Assembly: GCA_047495785.1 (NCBI GenBank)
Contig: JBLDXI010000002.1
Span: forward strand, 558,001-622,000
Length of the DNA: 64,000 bases
Reading direction: 5' to 3'
From: Lepidodermella squamata
Taxonomy: Eukaryota; Gastrotricha
Below, one piece after another: positions 12,221-23,249 of this stretch. Position 1 is the first letter of the stretch. The number at the start of each line of letters is the position of its first letter. A program made the translations under genes and the position numbers. The notes beneath the pieces were generated by a model. It ran no database searches. It saw only the letters and a program-made list of their open reading frames with translations, and was not told the origin of the DNA.

Positions 12221-12667
12221 CCCTCAAATATTATGTGCACTCTAGCTGAGCCTGTAGGGAACATTTAATTGTAATACCCATGTATCTACGTCACATGGTA
12301 ATACCCACCGACGTCACAGCCTGGGTGTTAGGCCAACCTTTCAGCTATAATAACAACAGCATTAGTGCTAACCGATAAATTACTACAAAGACAGCTGAAG
12401 CAACGTAGAGAAGAGCGGAGAAGTTCATACGCTCAGTGGGCACTAGCGTCATTTCTTGGTACAAAAGTGAGTGGGGCATCGGTTAGCTCTAATGTTGTTG
12501 TTATTATGGGTCTTATTATTTTATTTCTCTGGGTGGCAGCTGAAAAGTTGGCGAAACACCCAGTCTGAAGTGAATTTAAAGGCCGGGAGCTCGCGTCGGA
12601 ATTCATTATTTCAATTTCCTCTCTTTGGTGAAACATTAATTTCTCTTTCTCCAATTCTCGTCTTGAC

Positions 12668-13063
12668 ATGGCGTCTATAATCGTTTTCATCGCTCTCATC
12701 GCTGTTTCCTGCATTGCAATGACAGGTAAGTAACGTCGCTTAAACAGAAATGCTGTACCAAAAAGCCATTATTCATTTTTTATTTTAGCCGCAGAGGGTT
12801 ACACCGGCTACAAACTGATGCCTGCTGATGAACAGTGTTATAGGCAAACAGCGGAAAAGTTCGTGGGTTATGGCGCCGATGCAGTTGCTTCAGAAGAGCA
12901 ATGCGCCGCAAGGTGCTTAAGGGACAGCCAATGCGATGCATTTGGCTTTCATAAACTCGAGTCTGCTGAGCCACTCTGCAATTTGTGGCACAATTGCACT
13001 GACATAAAAGACTCAAATGGCTACCCTGTGTACATGAAGCTCCCCCTTGTTGATACTAACTGA
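12668..13063 (+). CDS. Small secreted PAN/apple-domain protein, 110 aa
   Basis: Exons 12668-12725 and 12789-13063 join in phase 1 and end in TGA. Residues 1-19 form a signal peptide (MASIIVFIALIAVSCIAMT). The rest is one PAN/apple-like module: GYTGYKLMP, C near an aromatic, EEQCAARCLRDSQCDAFGF, then CNLWHNC and a YPVYMKL end. The pattern of Cys, SCxAF(G/S) and a final NLWxNC block is that of PAN modules, which bind proteins or sugars. A paralog lies at 35275-35658, with shared UTR sequence (GATTCGACC, TTTGATGAGCGA, GATCATGAATAAA) in both 3' ends. The AATAAA near 13160 is a likely poly-A signal. Confidence 0.85.
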
Positions 13064-13499
13064 CTGCAGGATGCAGAAACCGAGGTCGTGATTCGACCTA
13101 TTTGATGAGCGAGAGTAGAAATAGTTAGTGAGATGCGTGAAGTGAAGGTCGATCATGAATAAATAAAGATACTTTTACTTGAAATACTTGTAGTTTATGC
13201 TTCAGACGAAACCGCACTTTGGTGAGTTTGCTGTTGCGGTTCAACAAGTCGAGATACGCGAGGCAGGTACATTGCGGGGCCCTTACGCTGCCTTTACGCC
13301 TTTATGCGTAAACAGCTGCGTTATTGGCTTTGCAGTCTGATTTCACAGACTGGTAGTTTAGCCTTAAAAGTAACTTTGTATCCTATGCAACCTAGGAAAG
13401 TCGTCTTCATTTCGGGCTATATGCGGTTGGGAATAAAAAATGACCTCTGCTTTTCTCGGGGAAAACTTTTTTTCATCCGACCAATGTCTTTTTTTATCC

Positions 13500-13965
13500 G
13501 ACCAATGTCTTATTTCATCCGACAACCAAAAATGTGACTAAAACCAGCCGACTTGCTTTTTCATATCGTTAACGACGTTGAATAACTCGGATTTAGGCTT
13601 GTTTACATGCGTTTCAAGGTCATGGGTGACAAGTGAAAAGGGGCTTTGTTAACGTCAATGAGGAGGCATAAACAAAAGTTTTTTATTTGTCACCAGTCGC
13701 CTTGAAACGGATGTAAACAAACCTAAATCCGAGTTATTCAACGTCGCTAACGATATTTTCAAAAAATTATAGTCAAAAACTGACTACTCGGATCGCCATG
13801 AATCTTTCAGCATAAAATTCCGCTGGTTCAGGGGCCAAAATAGGGTGCATAAAAGGGGTATGCCCCACGGAAAAATCGAACTTGGGAAAATCGAGAAAAT
13901 CGATATTTTCATGTCGGATGATTTTAGTCACATTTTTGGTTGTCGGATGAAATAAGACATTGGTC
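13500..13965. mobile_element. Nested fold-back element
   Basis: Positions 13500-13543 and 13922-13965 are perfect 44-bp inverted repeats (GACCAATGTCTTATTTCATC...). Inside, 13564-13620 pairs with 13700-13756, containing TGAATAACTCGGATTTAGG. The inner unit has a second copy at 39802-39996, so it is a mobile element that inserted in, or sits within, a second inverted-repeat element. No coding frame is seen. Confidence 0.75.
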
Positions 13966-14068
13966 ACACCCCTTTTCTCATGTTACACGTTTCCAAAGGT
14001 CTTTAAGAATGACACTTGGTTTCATGGATAGTGCGAATAACTTTTGACAGATTCATTCCAGATTTTAC

Positions 14069-14276
14069 GCATAGCGCAGCCACTTACCGTTGCCGAGAAA
14101 ATCGCACAAGAGAGCAAACGAATTGCTCGCCCAAGAGGAAAAACGTTTTGATCCAATATTTTTTATTTACAAAATGAAACATATTCGCCGAAAAATCCGT
14201 TCGCGTTCAATTATTCAAACTACGAGTTCAATTATGAGATTTTCTCGGCCTCGGTAAAAAGTGGCTGCGCTATGCG
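14069..14276. mobile_element. Fold-back element, about 208 bp
   Basis: The left arm CGCATAGCGCAGCCACTTACC pairs with the right arm GTGGCTGCGCTATGCG, extending over the GCCGAGAAAATC block (about 35 bp in each arm). The interior has no coding frame. Confidence 0.7.
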
Positions 14277-14596
14277 GAAGTGCGTGTTTGAATTTGCTAT
14301 AATAGAAAGAAGCCATGGGATTATCGATTTCACGTTGCGCAGGATAAATTGTCTTGTTCACATTTCTCGGTAGGATCTAGACAAATGAGCTAAAATTTCA
14401 TCGTAAACAGTAAAAAAAATCATGCATTTTTGCTGGTTTTTATTGAGAATTCTCTTTGTTCAACATGAATTAATTAACAATATTTGATGAAGCTTTCCTA
14501 TACGTATACAAACAGCAATCAGGCAATAACTCAGATATCAATCAATGCAATTTTGAACCAAAAAGGATGATTAGGCTATTGTGTATTCGAATTTAC

Positions 14597-14965
14597 AAAC
14601 GAGACACGCCGTATGCAAAAATGGCTTGTTTTTCCTATTGTAACACTTATGGGGGAGTATGCCCCTACACATCGTTTTAGGATTTTAGCTTGTTCACGTC
14701 AGTTTTAAGTTCTTAACTTTCAACTTGAAACTGACGTGAAAAGCTTAAATCCGAATTAGCAAAATACAGTTGATCTAGCTTCGATAACCCGTATCAACAA
14801 TTTGCAAAATTCCGTAGGATGAAATATGCCAATGAGCACTTTTCATTGTGAAATCGCACTGAACAATGAAAACTGCTCATTAGCCTATTTCCTATTGTAT
14901 CCTACGGAATACTGAAAATTGTCGATACGGGAAGCCCCATTTTCATACGGCATGTCCCGAATTTG
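14597..14965. mobile_element. Fold-back element with stacked inverted repeats, about 370 bp
   Basis: The outer arms pair around GACACGCCGTATGCAAAAATGG and its inverse CATTTTCATACGGCATGTCC. Inner pairs include CCCGTATCAACAATTT with AAATTGTCGATACGGG, and TTCCGTAGGATGAAATA with TATCCTACGGAA. A separate short hairpin at about 14688-14755 pairs CACGTCAGTTTTAAGTT with AACTTGAAACTGACGTG. The structure is palindromic at several scales and lacks a gene. Confidence 0.65.
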
Positions 14966-14978
14966 AAGTTTGAACTGC

Positions 14979-15320
14979 TCAGAACTTAATCATGTAAGCA
15001 AGGCAGGCCGCCAGCAGGAAGATGGCCATCGAGTTAATCGCCGGCTCGAACGCAACCCCAGTATTGCAAAGATCCGTCTGGCAGCACCCAACAGTTGCTT
15101 GGTCGTTTTCGGTCGCCGTACACGAGCTGGCGCAAGATTTCGACAGATACCCAGTTTGTTTGATGTACGTCAGCGAGCAGTAGGGCTGAATGGCGGAGCA
15201 GTTGGCGTAGAGTGTCTCATTTTTCTGGCAATTGGCGCAGGAAATGCACTTGAGCGCGTCGACGCCGTTCGGCAGCACGACGGCGGCCAAAGCAGCGATG
15301 CAGGCGATAATTTTGAGCAT
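14979..15320 (-). CDS. Secreted three-finger (Ly6/uPAR) protein, 113 aa
   Basis: One exon encodes 113 residues. Residues 1-22 are a signal peptide (MLKIIACIAALAAVVLPNGV). Ten Cys follow the family pattern: CISCANC, then NC, PYC, SC, SC, GCCQTDLCN. The C-terminal 17 residues are hydrophobic (AIFLLAACLAYMI), which fits a GPI signal. N-glycosylation sites NET and NCS are present. It is closest to the copy at 16211-16555 in the SCANC and CCQTD(L/M)CN blocks. Probably a cell-surface protein; function unknown. Confidence 0.88.
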   Translation of the reverse strand: MLKIIACIAALAAVVLPNGVDALKCISCANCQKNETLYANCSAIQPYCSLTYIKQTGYLSKSCASSCTATENDQATVGCCQTDLCNTGVAFEPAINSMAIFLLAACLAYMIKF

Positions 15321-16210
15321 TATACTTGACGTCGTCGGCTCAGTCTTAATATTAATGTGAAAAAAGCTCAGAATTTTTTAATGAAGCGGCCACCGCGGGC
15401 GCTTGTTAAACCGGCGGGGTCTTCGATGAGCGGCGCTGTTACTAAACGGCGCTCTATTATTATAAGCGAGTAGGCTGCTTTCACGGCAAGACTGATATAT
15501 TATGCGTAAAAATTATTGTTTTTTTCACTACTCACTACGATGATGATGGACGGGTGTAATTAAGTTGAGCGAAAAGAGCGGCCTCTTGTGTTGTACAAGC
15601 TAGTCTAGGTGCAAATTATCTATTTACCTGTAGTTAATGAAAATTGGCTTTTAACAGCTGTAACACGAGCGAGGTCTGAGGATTATAACCATGAATGAAT
15701 GATATGATTTGTAACGCAATATCTGCTCGCCTACGATAATGAGGACAATAATGACCGATAATTGACCTTGGATCTTGAAATTAAGGAATTTCGGAAAATA
15801 CATATTTTTAAGGTGGATTTTTCAACATTCATAAGGTTCACGGGTTCCAGCTTAAAACTCGAGCTTGGAGATTATTCGTATCAAAAGGGTGACTAAGGGT
15901 GAAGTAGTTTGCAATTTCGGTCAGAAACGAAACTCCTTTTTGGATCTGAGCATCCAACGCAATCCTTCGGTATTCACTCTTGATTCGAAACCTTGGAAAA
16001 CCCTTGAAAATGTTGGAACTCTATCAGGTTCTGTTTTCGCTGGAAGACAAACATGCCGATTAAGAACAGTTATGATCGATCTCAAGCTCCTTTTTATTAA
16101 CCTATATTAACCAAAATCTGAAGTAATCGCCGGTCGTTAGTACCAAAGAAACATTATTACATCGACAACAATTCGAAATGTCTTGCATAGAATTCATAGA
16201 TCGATTTTGT
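15321..16210. other. Spacer, no gene seen
   Basis: I see no supported coding exon. Plus-strand open stretch 15865-16110 lacks a signal peptide, splice sites and domain features. Confidence 0.4.
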
Positions 16211-16555
16211 TTACAGTGCCCACATTGCCGCTACGGTAACCAAGATTAAGGCTGAGCTGTAGCTGGTAACCGGCGAAGAGTTGCACATATCCGTCTGGCA
16301 GCAGTAAACGTTCAAGTTGTCGGAGGTGGAAGCAGCGCAAGAAACGGCACAGCTTTTCTGCATTATGCCAGTTGTTTTGAAGTCGAAAGTAGCGCAGTAC
16401 TTCTGGTCAGTCGTGCAGTTGATGCTCGCTATAACGGTTTGGTTAGGTTTGCAGTTGGCGCAGGACAGGCAGCTCAAGCCATCGGCGACGTTCGATAGAG
16501 CGATAGCGAGGACGAGTCCAGCGATTGCGCTAATAATGTACTTTCCCACGGCCAT
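16211..16555 (-). CDS. Secreted three-finger (Ly6/uPAR) protein, 114 aa
   Basis: A single exon encodes 114 residues. A signal peptide (MAVGKYIISAIAGLVLAIAL) is followed by ten Cys in Ly6 order: CLSCANC, NC, YC, SC, SC, CCQTDMCN. The last 17 residues are hydrophobic (SALILVTVAAMWAL), as for a GPI signal. NQT and NCT are possible N-glycosylation sites. It belongs to the same tandem set as 11082-11432 and 14979-15320 and shares their intronless structure. Confidence 0.88.
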   Translation of the reverse strand: MAVGKYIISAIAGLVLAIALSNVADGLSCLSCANCKPNQTVIASINCTTDQKYCATFDFKTTGIMQKSCAVSCAASTSDNLNVYCCQTDMCNSSPVTSYSSALILVTVAAMWAL

Positions 16556-19366
16556 TTTGCTACGTCTTATTTTTCACTATATTAGCGAATTTATTTGAAA
16601 ACTATCTTATATGGCGAAATGCTCAGACTACAGCTCAATTAGTGTGTTCAGTATTTAAGATGTAGTGAATTTAACTCGCCCGCTGCGTCACGTAAGCGTC
16701 TCGAAGAGCCGGTCTTGGACGACGGTTAATACTCGTGTATACCGGCTATATACTATTATGAAAGAACGTGTGGATGCATTCGCGTGCATTAGTACTGGTC
16801 GCAGAGCTTCAATACGAGGTTCCTCCAACACCCGTGATAGCAGCACTCAATTACCTTCCTATCGACAGGATTCAGGATTTGCTCCTACTCCGGAGTGAGA
16901 CGTGGGCTTTAAATTTTACTTATGAATGAACTTGCCACCTCGCTCCAAGTTTCAACTTCAAATTTAATTCCCAGGTTCCTCCGATGTTTGAAATGGGATC
17001 CTCGATCTAGGGTAATTTAGGAACCGTAAATTTAGGAAGGCCCTCCCCTCCCCATGGTTATTTCTTGTTTTCTCGCCCGGACCTCCAGCTGGTACGTATA
17101 CCCCTCGTACCCCGTTTCTTCGTACAATGGGAACCTCATTTCCTATCAGATTTATTCTACAAAAACAAAAATCATTTATTTTACGAAAGCAGAAAAGAAT
17201 AATTATAAGCAAAAAATAGGTTAAAATATGTTATTTTTAATCAACATCTCCAAATCGACCACATAAGTTGGTAAGCTTTCAGAATGATTCAGAATGATAC
17301 AGAATGATTCTTTTCTGATCTCATTCTAGCAAATCGCTCTATGAACACTGATAAACCTAAAATTTTAGCTTTTTGTTATCGTCGTCCCGTTCTGCATCGT
17401 ATTATTTAGGAATTCTGATGATAATTCAAGTAAAATGGAATTATCTTGATTTGAGTCTACCCTGCGGCCCCTTCTCTAATTTGAGCGCGCTCGCACTCAT
17501 GTGCGCGCACTCGAAATCTTGGGCACGCAAACAATAGAAACTTCGGACGACTCATGTCGCGCGCGGAAATTGCCACTGATAACACGTCACCGAAGTTTCG
17601 CTTGAGTGTTCCGAAGTTTCAAGTTCGGTCTCCGAAGACACCCTCTCCGAAGTTAGTTTGTGGACGTACCATAACGAGCTAAAACGACTTTAAAGACGTG
17701 ATTGGGCTATTTATCGCACACATTCGTGATGACCTCACACTTTCAGCTATGTAAACACCGAATCCACAACATTTTTTGGCTTGGCTAAAACATGTTGAAC
17801 TATGAGATTGGGTATATTTTTCAGCGTCTTGATTTATACCTATATTGATATAAAAGAAAGAAAATCATGAATATTCCGGGTCACAGGTCGGAAACACGAA
17901 ACAAAATAATAAGCTGACCCAACCTAACCGGCGATCCAAAAAAGTTTAAATTTTTATTTAAAACTGCAAATCCATCGTTATTGAGGCAAAAAAACCAGTA
18001 AAAAACTGGATGCATCCCGAATCCCACGGCAAAGTTTTCAATGTCCTTCTGAATTTCCAGTCATAACGCTGAAACGCTGAACATTGTCTGGCCATCAAGT
18101 GAGCTCCATATCAGTCGAGCACGGATAGCTGAAAGATGAAAGACAAGATTTGCCAATAAAAACGCTTCCGTACTTGCTATCGTACTTGCTATGAACGAAA
18201 ATCTCAAACTTTGGTCAGCGATTACGAAACTTCGGAGGCTAAATAAACTTCGGACGCGTCTCCGAAGCAGTTTGTGAACGTAACATTAGGAAGGAAGCAA
18301 CTTCGCGGAAGTTTCTCTGGGTTGAACCTTTATTCCAAGTTGTGAGGGCGGGTCACGTTTTCAAGCTGATGACCCTTAACGGGGTGTTATAAATAAGAAT
18401 AAGCTATATTATCCACCATCGTCGGCAAATGAGAGGCTTTTACTTATCCGCAAGTTGCTTGCCCAGTACCGGCAGCCTGTCAACTTCATAAAACTAACCG
18501 ACATCAATGCCTCAAATAGCTCATTATATTATTATGTAATCATACACTCTAGATGACAATTACATCAGATGAGCATCGGATAACAAACAAGTCGTGGTAA
18601 TGATGCATTTGTTTTACGTGTGGCAGCTGCATGACTTAACCTTAACTCCTCAAGCCCATAAGTATAGCTGTACTTAACATCCGCTTGAAGCTGGATTCAA
18701 GCTCGATCCCTTCGTTTTCCCAGAAATTGTCCTATTTTGTAAACTGAATCATGCTCGTTGAACTTACTACAACCAGCCCATCCCCACATGGGTGTGAACA
18801 TTCATAATGCTCGCTAATTTCCTCTGTAATGGCATGCCACCAGATTATTTTGTATTTCAGCAGTAATAGAGGCCAGTGTGCGACTTTCAGGGGAAAGGGA
18901 GGGAGTTACGACACCCTCTCGGCAAGACCTATTTCGCCAATTATCAGACGTTTTGGAACGTGTTTAAGTGGAGACTTAACAACATTTCCTCGCTACGCTC
19001 TTTTTTGTTTGAAATGAATTTTCATTTTGGTCATTTTGATATAAATACAAAACAAAAACGTTTGCCATCTCTGGCAGCTCCAGGTCCAAGATCGCACCCC
19101 CAACTCCGTCTTCATATAACCAATTTCGTAGTAGTTTTTCTTTCCCAAATTACCCCGGATGCTACATACAGCCCGTAATTCAATGATGCGGTATCGTGAC
19201 TCATCGTTGACACACGAGTTGAAGTAATAGGAAGCTCAATTCGTGCTCACTTTCTACACATCATCAACAAGGCGTGCAATTATTTTACGCTAGAAGCAGG
19301 TATATATTAATGATTTTGCTCGATTTTAGGAAGTGAGCCGAGTTTTAACTTCTCGCACTATATACT
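16556..19366. other. Spacer of 2.8 kb with dispersed repeats, no gene seen
   Basis: Two similar segments, about 17600-17670 and 18188-18288, are rich in CCGAAGTTTC and end in AGTTTGTGRACGTA. A reverse copy occurs at 36323-36420. A block at about 17357-17450 (TTTTAGCTTTTTGTTATCGTC) recurs at 36805-36885. I found no coding exon. TATA-like GTATATATTA near 19300 lies upstream of the next Ly6 gene. Confidence 0.5.
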
Positions 19367-22300
19367 ATGGCCAGTCGCTTGCTAGTGGTTTCGATAGCAG
19401 TTTCGGCAATGCTAATGGTTGGATCCGCTCTTAAATGCTACAGGTAAATCGTCTTGAGCCACCGAGTTTTAACCTAATTGAAATGCTGACAATCAATCCT
19501 TGAATATTTAAATGTTGGTACCAATTAAAATACCGAAACTTACCAATTAAAATACCAGTTACCATCGGGGTTTTCCGGGTTTTTTCCGGTTAAACCGCGG
19601 ATAGAAGATAGAATATTTTCCCGGTAGGTTTACTCTAAAAAAATTTAGTTGAATTTCCTACAAAACCTGGGACCCGATGTTTTGTAGGTACTTGAAGCAT
19701 TTTTAATCCATTATTCGAAAAAACCTAAGAAAACCCGAAAAAACCCGATTGGTAATTATCGGTATCAGGGGCGTAACCAGGAATTTTTTTTGGTAGTTGT
19801 TCATAAAAAAAGGTCGTAAAACTCTATACGAAGAAAAAAGATGAAGAAAATGCATTAACATTCAATTCCCATTTTTCGCTGCGATTCGGCAATATCAAAG
19901 TCGAAACAAATATGAAAAAATCAAAGGTCAAAGCACCAAATTAAGGCGTCGAGCTGCCTCGCGAGCAAAAATGTCCATAATTTCATCTGGTGTGACGTTA
20001 ACTTCGTAGTGAACAGCCAACAGCGATATAGCGACCAGGCGCTCCTCCCCCATCGTGGCACGCAGCCAGGTCTTCAATCTTCTAAGAGTTGAGAAGGACC
20101 TTTCGGTCTCACATGTCGTCACAGGTAGTGTCGCCAATAGCTGAAAAAGGATTGCGATATTGGGAAGATCGAAAGCCAAAACGAGAGAGTTCATTGCATT
20201 AGTCGGGCGAAGCTCCGGCTCCAACGCTGCGCAGCGCACTTTCCATCGATCAAACTCGGCGCTGATCATGGATTGAGTGCCAGGGAGGTCTTTGCGATAA
20301 ATTTCAACCAGAGGTAAGATCTTTTTGAAACCAGCTTCGATGCAATACTTCGGTTGCAAGTAATGAAAAGCGGTTAGTAACCCGCGATGCCGGCCGAACC
20401 TAACCTCGAGCTGTTCGAGCACAGATCGAACATAAGGTTCGAACACGGCTAGCCGCCAATAATCCTTGATGTTTGAAGCCTTCGCAGCTCGCGGCAAACC
20501 CAAAGTAACGCCCAAGGATAAAGCTAGCTTTCCTGCCTGGTCAAAAACATCATCGAAACTTGTTTCGTCGAGTAACTTTTCCAAGAGAGCGATCGTTTCG
20601 TCCAAGTTGGCTATCGCTCCTGCAAGATCCATTTGCGTGGACTGCAGTTTAACAGCGAGACCCACAGTATGAGACAAAATTTTGTCAGCTGTTAGCAATC
20701 CAATAATGAATTCGCTATTGCGAATCGCAGAGCTTAGTGCCATGGCGGTCGAAGCAGTTTGTCTGTCAGTAGATTCTTGGAGACGAGTCAAAATCAAATC
20801 AATGGCAGGGAATAATTCAACAAAGCGCAGCAAAGAATCGTGATTCTCAATAAATCGCGTCTCGCAAAAAGTTATAAGCTTCTCAACCGTTGAGTCGGGG
20901 AAAATCGCATGGACAGCTGCTTTGAAAGCTGCTTGTCGTTTCGGCGAACCATTTATAAAATTAGTACACTGTTCCACTACACCGAACGTGCGCTGAATTG
21001 CGGCGATTTGATGCTTCGTTAATAGGCTGAGGTTAAGGCTGTGGTTTGCACAATGAAGATAGAAAGCCAAAGGATTTTTCCGCAAGATATGCGCCGCACA
21101 TCCCTCCTCTTTACCAGCCATAGCAGCGGCGCCGTCATACCCTTGGCCGCGAAGATAGTCAATGCTGAATCCAAGTTGAGTCAAAAATGTGAGGATAGTA
21201 TCAGCAATGTTTTCTCCTGTGCAATCAACAATAGCAACGAAACCGAAAAATTCCTCGTGAAGTATCATATTCTTGATATCAACCCATCGAACGACAATAG
21301 ATAGCTGCTCTTGTCCGCTGATATCTGCGGTTTCATCGGCTTGCACAGCGAAAAAGGTCACATTGCCACAGCGTTTCAGCAGCTTCATTTGAATCAATCG
21401 GCCGCCGATCGACAAAATTTCATTCTGTATTTTCGGGCTAAGATATGTTGCGTTGCCAGCAGCATTTTCGAACTTAACCGGACAGCCACACTCAACTGCG
21501 AAACGGAGCAACACGCGGAAATTACCATCATTAGATTCATGAAAAACGCGTTTTTTATCGGGCAGTGAATGCAAGGGTCCTGAGTCTTCGTGGCCACGTA
21601 GAGCGATGCCTTGACGTGCGCAAACAAGCACCGACCAAATTATAGGCTTCAAATACTCTCGATTTGCGGCGATTTGAGCAGCGCGGCCTTTAATCATACT
21701 TGAAACAACATCAGGCGCGTCATTTTGCACAATGCTAGCCTTGAAGTTTTCAAATGATTCCACGCTTTCCTCGTGATACTTTTTGGTGGAATGCGCGCGA
21801 AAAGCTTGTTTCGCTTTGGACCAAAGATTGAAAGCCGATGATACCAACGCACTATCGTCGATCCGATTCCCACCGGATCCGGTCGCTCGTTTTTGGTAAA
21901 AAAGGAAGCATGGCAAGCAAAAAGCGCCATCTAAAACCTTGCTGTAAGCGAGGAACGGAAATTCTTTCATCCAAGAGAAGTTGAATTTCAAGTTTCGATG
22001 AGTGCTTGCTGGGAATTCAAATTTTTCCGAAGGGAGCCACAATTTCAAAATAATGTCTCGCCGGTCATCAGAAGAAAGCTGCTTGTTAACGAAATTTCCC
22101 AAATCAAATTCTTCAGTTGCAATGCTTTCGATCTTAGTTCGTTTGCTTGGTATCAAAGAAGTATCAGATTTAACTCGAGTGATAATAAGAGCTGAATTTT
22201 CAGACGCGGCGTTGCTTGCTGGAGGTTTAACTAGGGGTTGAAAGCTATTAGCTGAATCGTCATTTTTGAAACGAAACTGCTCAAGTTTCTGCTTTACATT

Positions 22301-23249
22301 AGACATGATCTACAAATAGAAGGCAATAACGTGCGATTAGAAAGGCCATAAAAACCTAATGAATTAGAACAACTAATTTTTTCCTTGGAAATTATTTAGG
22401 ATAAGGCGATTCAAGTAAGATTGCAATGCTTGTTCTTAATACATGGCTGTAATACCAATCATAAATAAAACGCGATTCAATTAGACGACAATTAAGCTTT
22501 CATGACCTATTTTTAAACGAGAACGCTCTTTTATTGCAATGCGAATTACTTGCTGCATGCTTGCTGCTCGGCGGTTTGCAAAATGGCACGCGATCTACCA
22601 CACTCTCAAAACTCACAGTACTGCAAAAAACTAGGCATCGCGCGTCATAACTGTGTGTTATGAGAATAAAATGAGTTGAAATGGTTGAAAAGAACGAAAA
22701 TCCCGAAAAACTGGTGGAGAGGGGTTTTCGATTTTCCATTTTGGTAGTTGTTTGAACAACCAAAACAACCAGCTGGTTACGCCCCTGATCGGTATTTTAC
22801 CTGTTTCATTAAATTTGACAATGTGTGAATGGCTAATTTTGAAAAGGCATATATCAAAGATCGAATTGCATCAAATATGAGACACCCTGAAATCCTCAAT
22901 TTTCTATCAAATAAAATTGCTCACCACTTTATTATGTCTCCTTTTTAGCTGTGCCAACTGCGGCGGTACTGCTGCAACTTCGACAAACGCGTCGGATAGC
23001 ACAGGCGTCGCGATAGAATGTCTCACGTCGCAAAGCTACTGTTCGCAGATAATAACTAAAACCGGCACGCCGTACCAGTACCTTCGATTTTGTACAACCA
23101 CCTGCACAGCTTCGAATGGAACTGGCGTCGAAATTTCGTGCTGCCAGACCGACCTGTGCAATACCGCAGCGCCGGGCGTTGGAACGTACAACATTATCGC
23201 TCAAGTTGTTGCTATTTTAACAACGGCTTACTACGTTGCTATTTACTGA
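19367..23249 (+). CDS. Secreted three-finger (Ly6/uPAR) protein, 125 aa, with a transposon in its intron
   Basis: Exon 1 is 19367-19443 (signal peptide MASRLLVVSIAVSAMLMVGS, then LKCY) and exon 2 is 22949-23249 (TGA). They join in phase 2 as AG|C to give CYSCANC. The ten Cys follow the family pattern (CYSCANC, EC, YC, FC, TC, CCQTDLCN) and the C-terminus is hydrophobic, which fits GPI attachment. The 3,505-bp intron holds a full hAT element in the opposite orientation (19766-22787) and older repeat sequence. The intron position after CYS is shared with the gene at 9954-10449. Whether the intron is still removed efficiently cannot be told from sequence. Confidence 0.82.
19500..19765. repeat. 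Degraded MITE pair that hosts the hAT insertion
   Basis: Forward family sequence (TTACCATCGGGGTTTTCCGGG, GTAGGTTTACT) is followed by a reversed stretch (AACCCGAAAAAACCCGATTGG). The reversed part resumes after the hAT element at 22788 (ATCGGTATTTTACCTG). The family is the one at 3437-3801. Confidence 0.65.
19766..22787 (-). mobile_element. Complete hAT DNA transposon, 3,022 bp
   Basis: The ends are perfect 15-bp inverted repeats, CAGGGGCGTAACCAG at 19766-19780 and CTGGTTACGCCCCTG at 22773-22787. The 8-bp target duplication ATCGGTAT is identical at 19758-19765 and 22788-22795. The element carries one intact transposase gene (22306-19928). Perfect ends, perfect target duplication and an open frame point to a young insertion. 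Confidence 0.95.
19928..22306 (-). CDS. hAT transposase (TTF-type zinc finger), 792 aa
   Basis: One uninterrupted exon encodes 792 residues. The N-terminal part has a TTF/BED-like metal-binding region with FPASTHRNLKFNFSW and GAFCLPCFLFY. The central part shows the RNase H-like core, with the DETADISGQEQLS block and GYDGAAAMAG. The C-terminus holds the hAT dimerisation region, LPVTTCETERSFSTLRRLKT. The arrangement resembles ZMYM1-like/DUF4371 hAT proteins. It would cut and insert the element whose ends flank it. It lies antisense inside a Ly6 gene intron. The reading frame is full length, so activity is possible. Function rests on family resemblance. Confidence 0.92.
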   Translation of the reverse strand: MSNVKQKLEQFRFKNDDSANSFQPLVKPPASNAASENSALIITRVKSDTSLIPSKRTKIESIATEEFDLGNFVNKQLSSDDRRDIILKLWLPSEKFEFPASTHRNLKFNFSWMKEFPFLAYSKVLDGAFCLPCFLFYQKRATGSGGNRIDDSALVSSAFNLWSKAKQAFRAHSTKKYHEESVESFENFKASIVQNDAPDVVSSMIKGRAAQIAANREYLKPIIWSVLVCARQGIALRGHEDSGPLHSLPDKKRVFHESNDGNFRVLLRFAVECGCPVKFENAAGNATYLSPKIQNEILSIGGRLIQMKLLKRCGNVTFFAVQADETADISGQEQLSIVVRWVDIKNMILHEEFFGFVAIVDCTGENIADTILTFLTQLGFSIDYLRGQGYDGAAAMAGKEEGCAAHILRKNPLAFYLHCANHSLNLSLLTKHQIAAIQRTFGVVEQCTNFINGSPKRQAAFKAAVHAIFPDSTVEKLITFCETRFIENHDSLLRFVELFPAIDLILTRLQESTDRQTASTAMALSSAIRNSEFIIGLLTADKILSHTVGLAVKLQSTQMDLAGAIANLDETIALLEKLLDETSFDDVFDQAGKLALSLGVTLGLPRAAKASNIKDYWRLAVFEPYVRSVLEQLEVRFGRHRGLLTAFHYLQPKYCIEAGFKKILPLVEIYRKDLPGTQSMISAEFDRWKVRCAALEPELRPTNAMNSLVLAFDLPNIAILFQLLATLPVTTCETERSFSTLRRLKTWLRATMGEERLVAISLLAVHYEVNVTPDEIMDIFAREAARRLNLVL

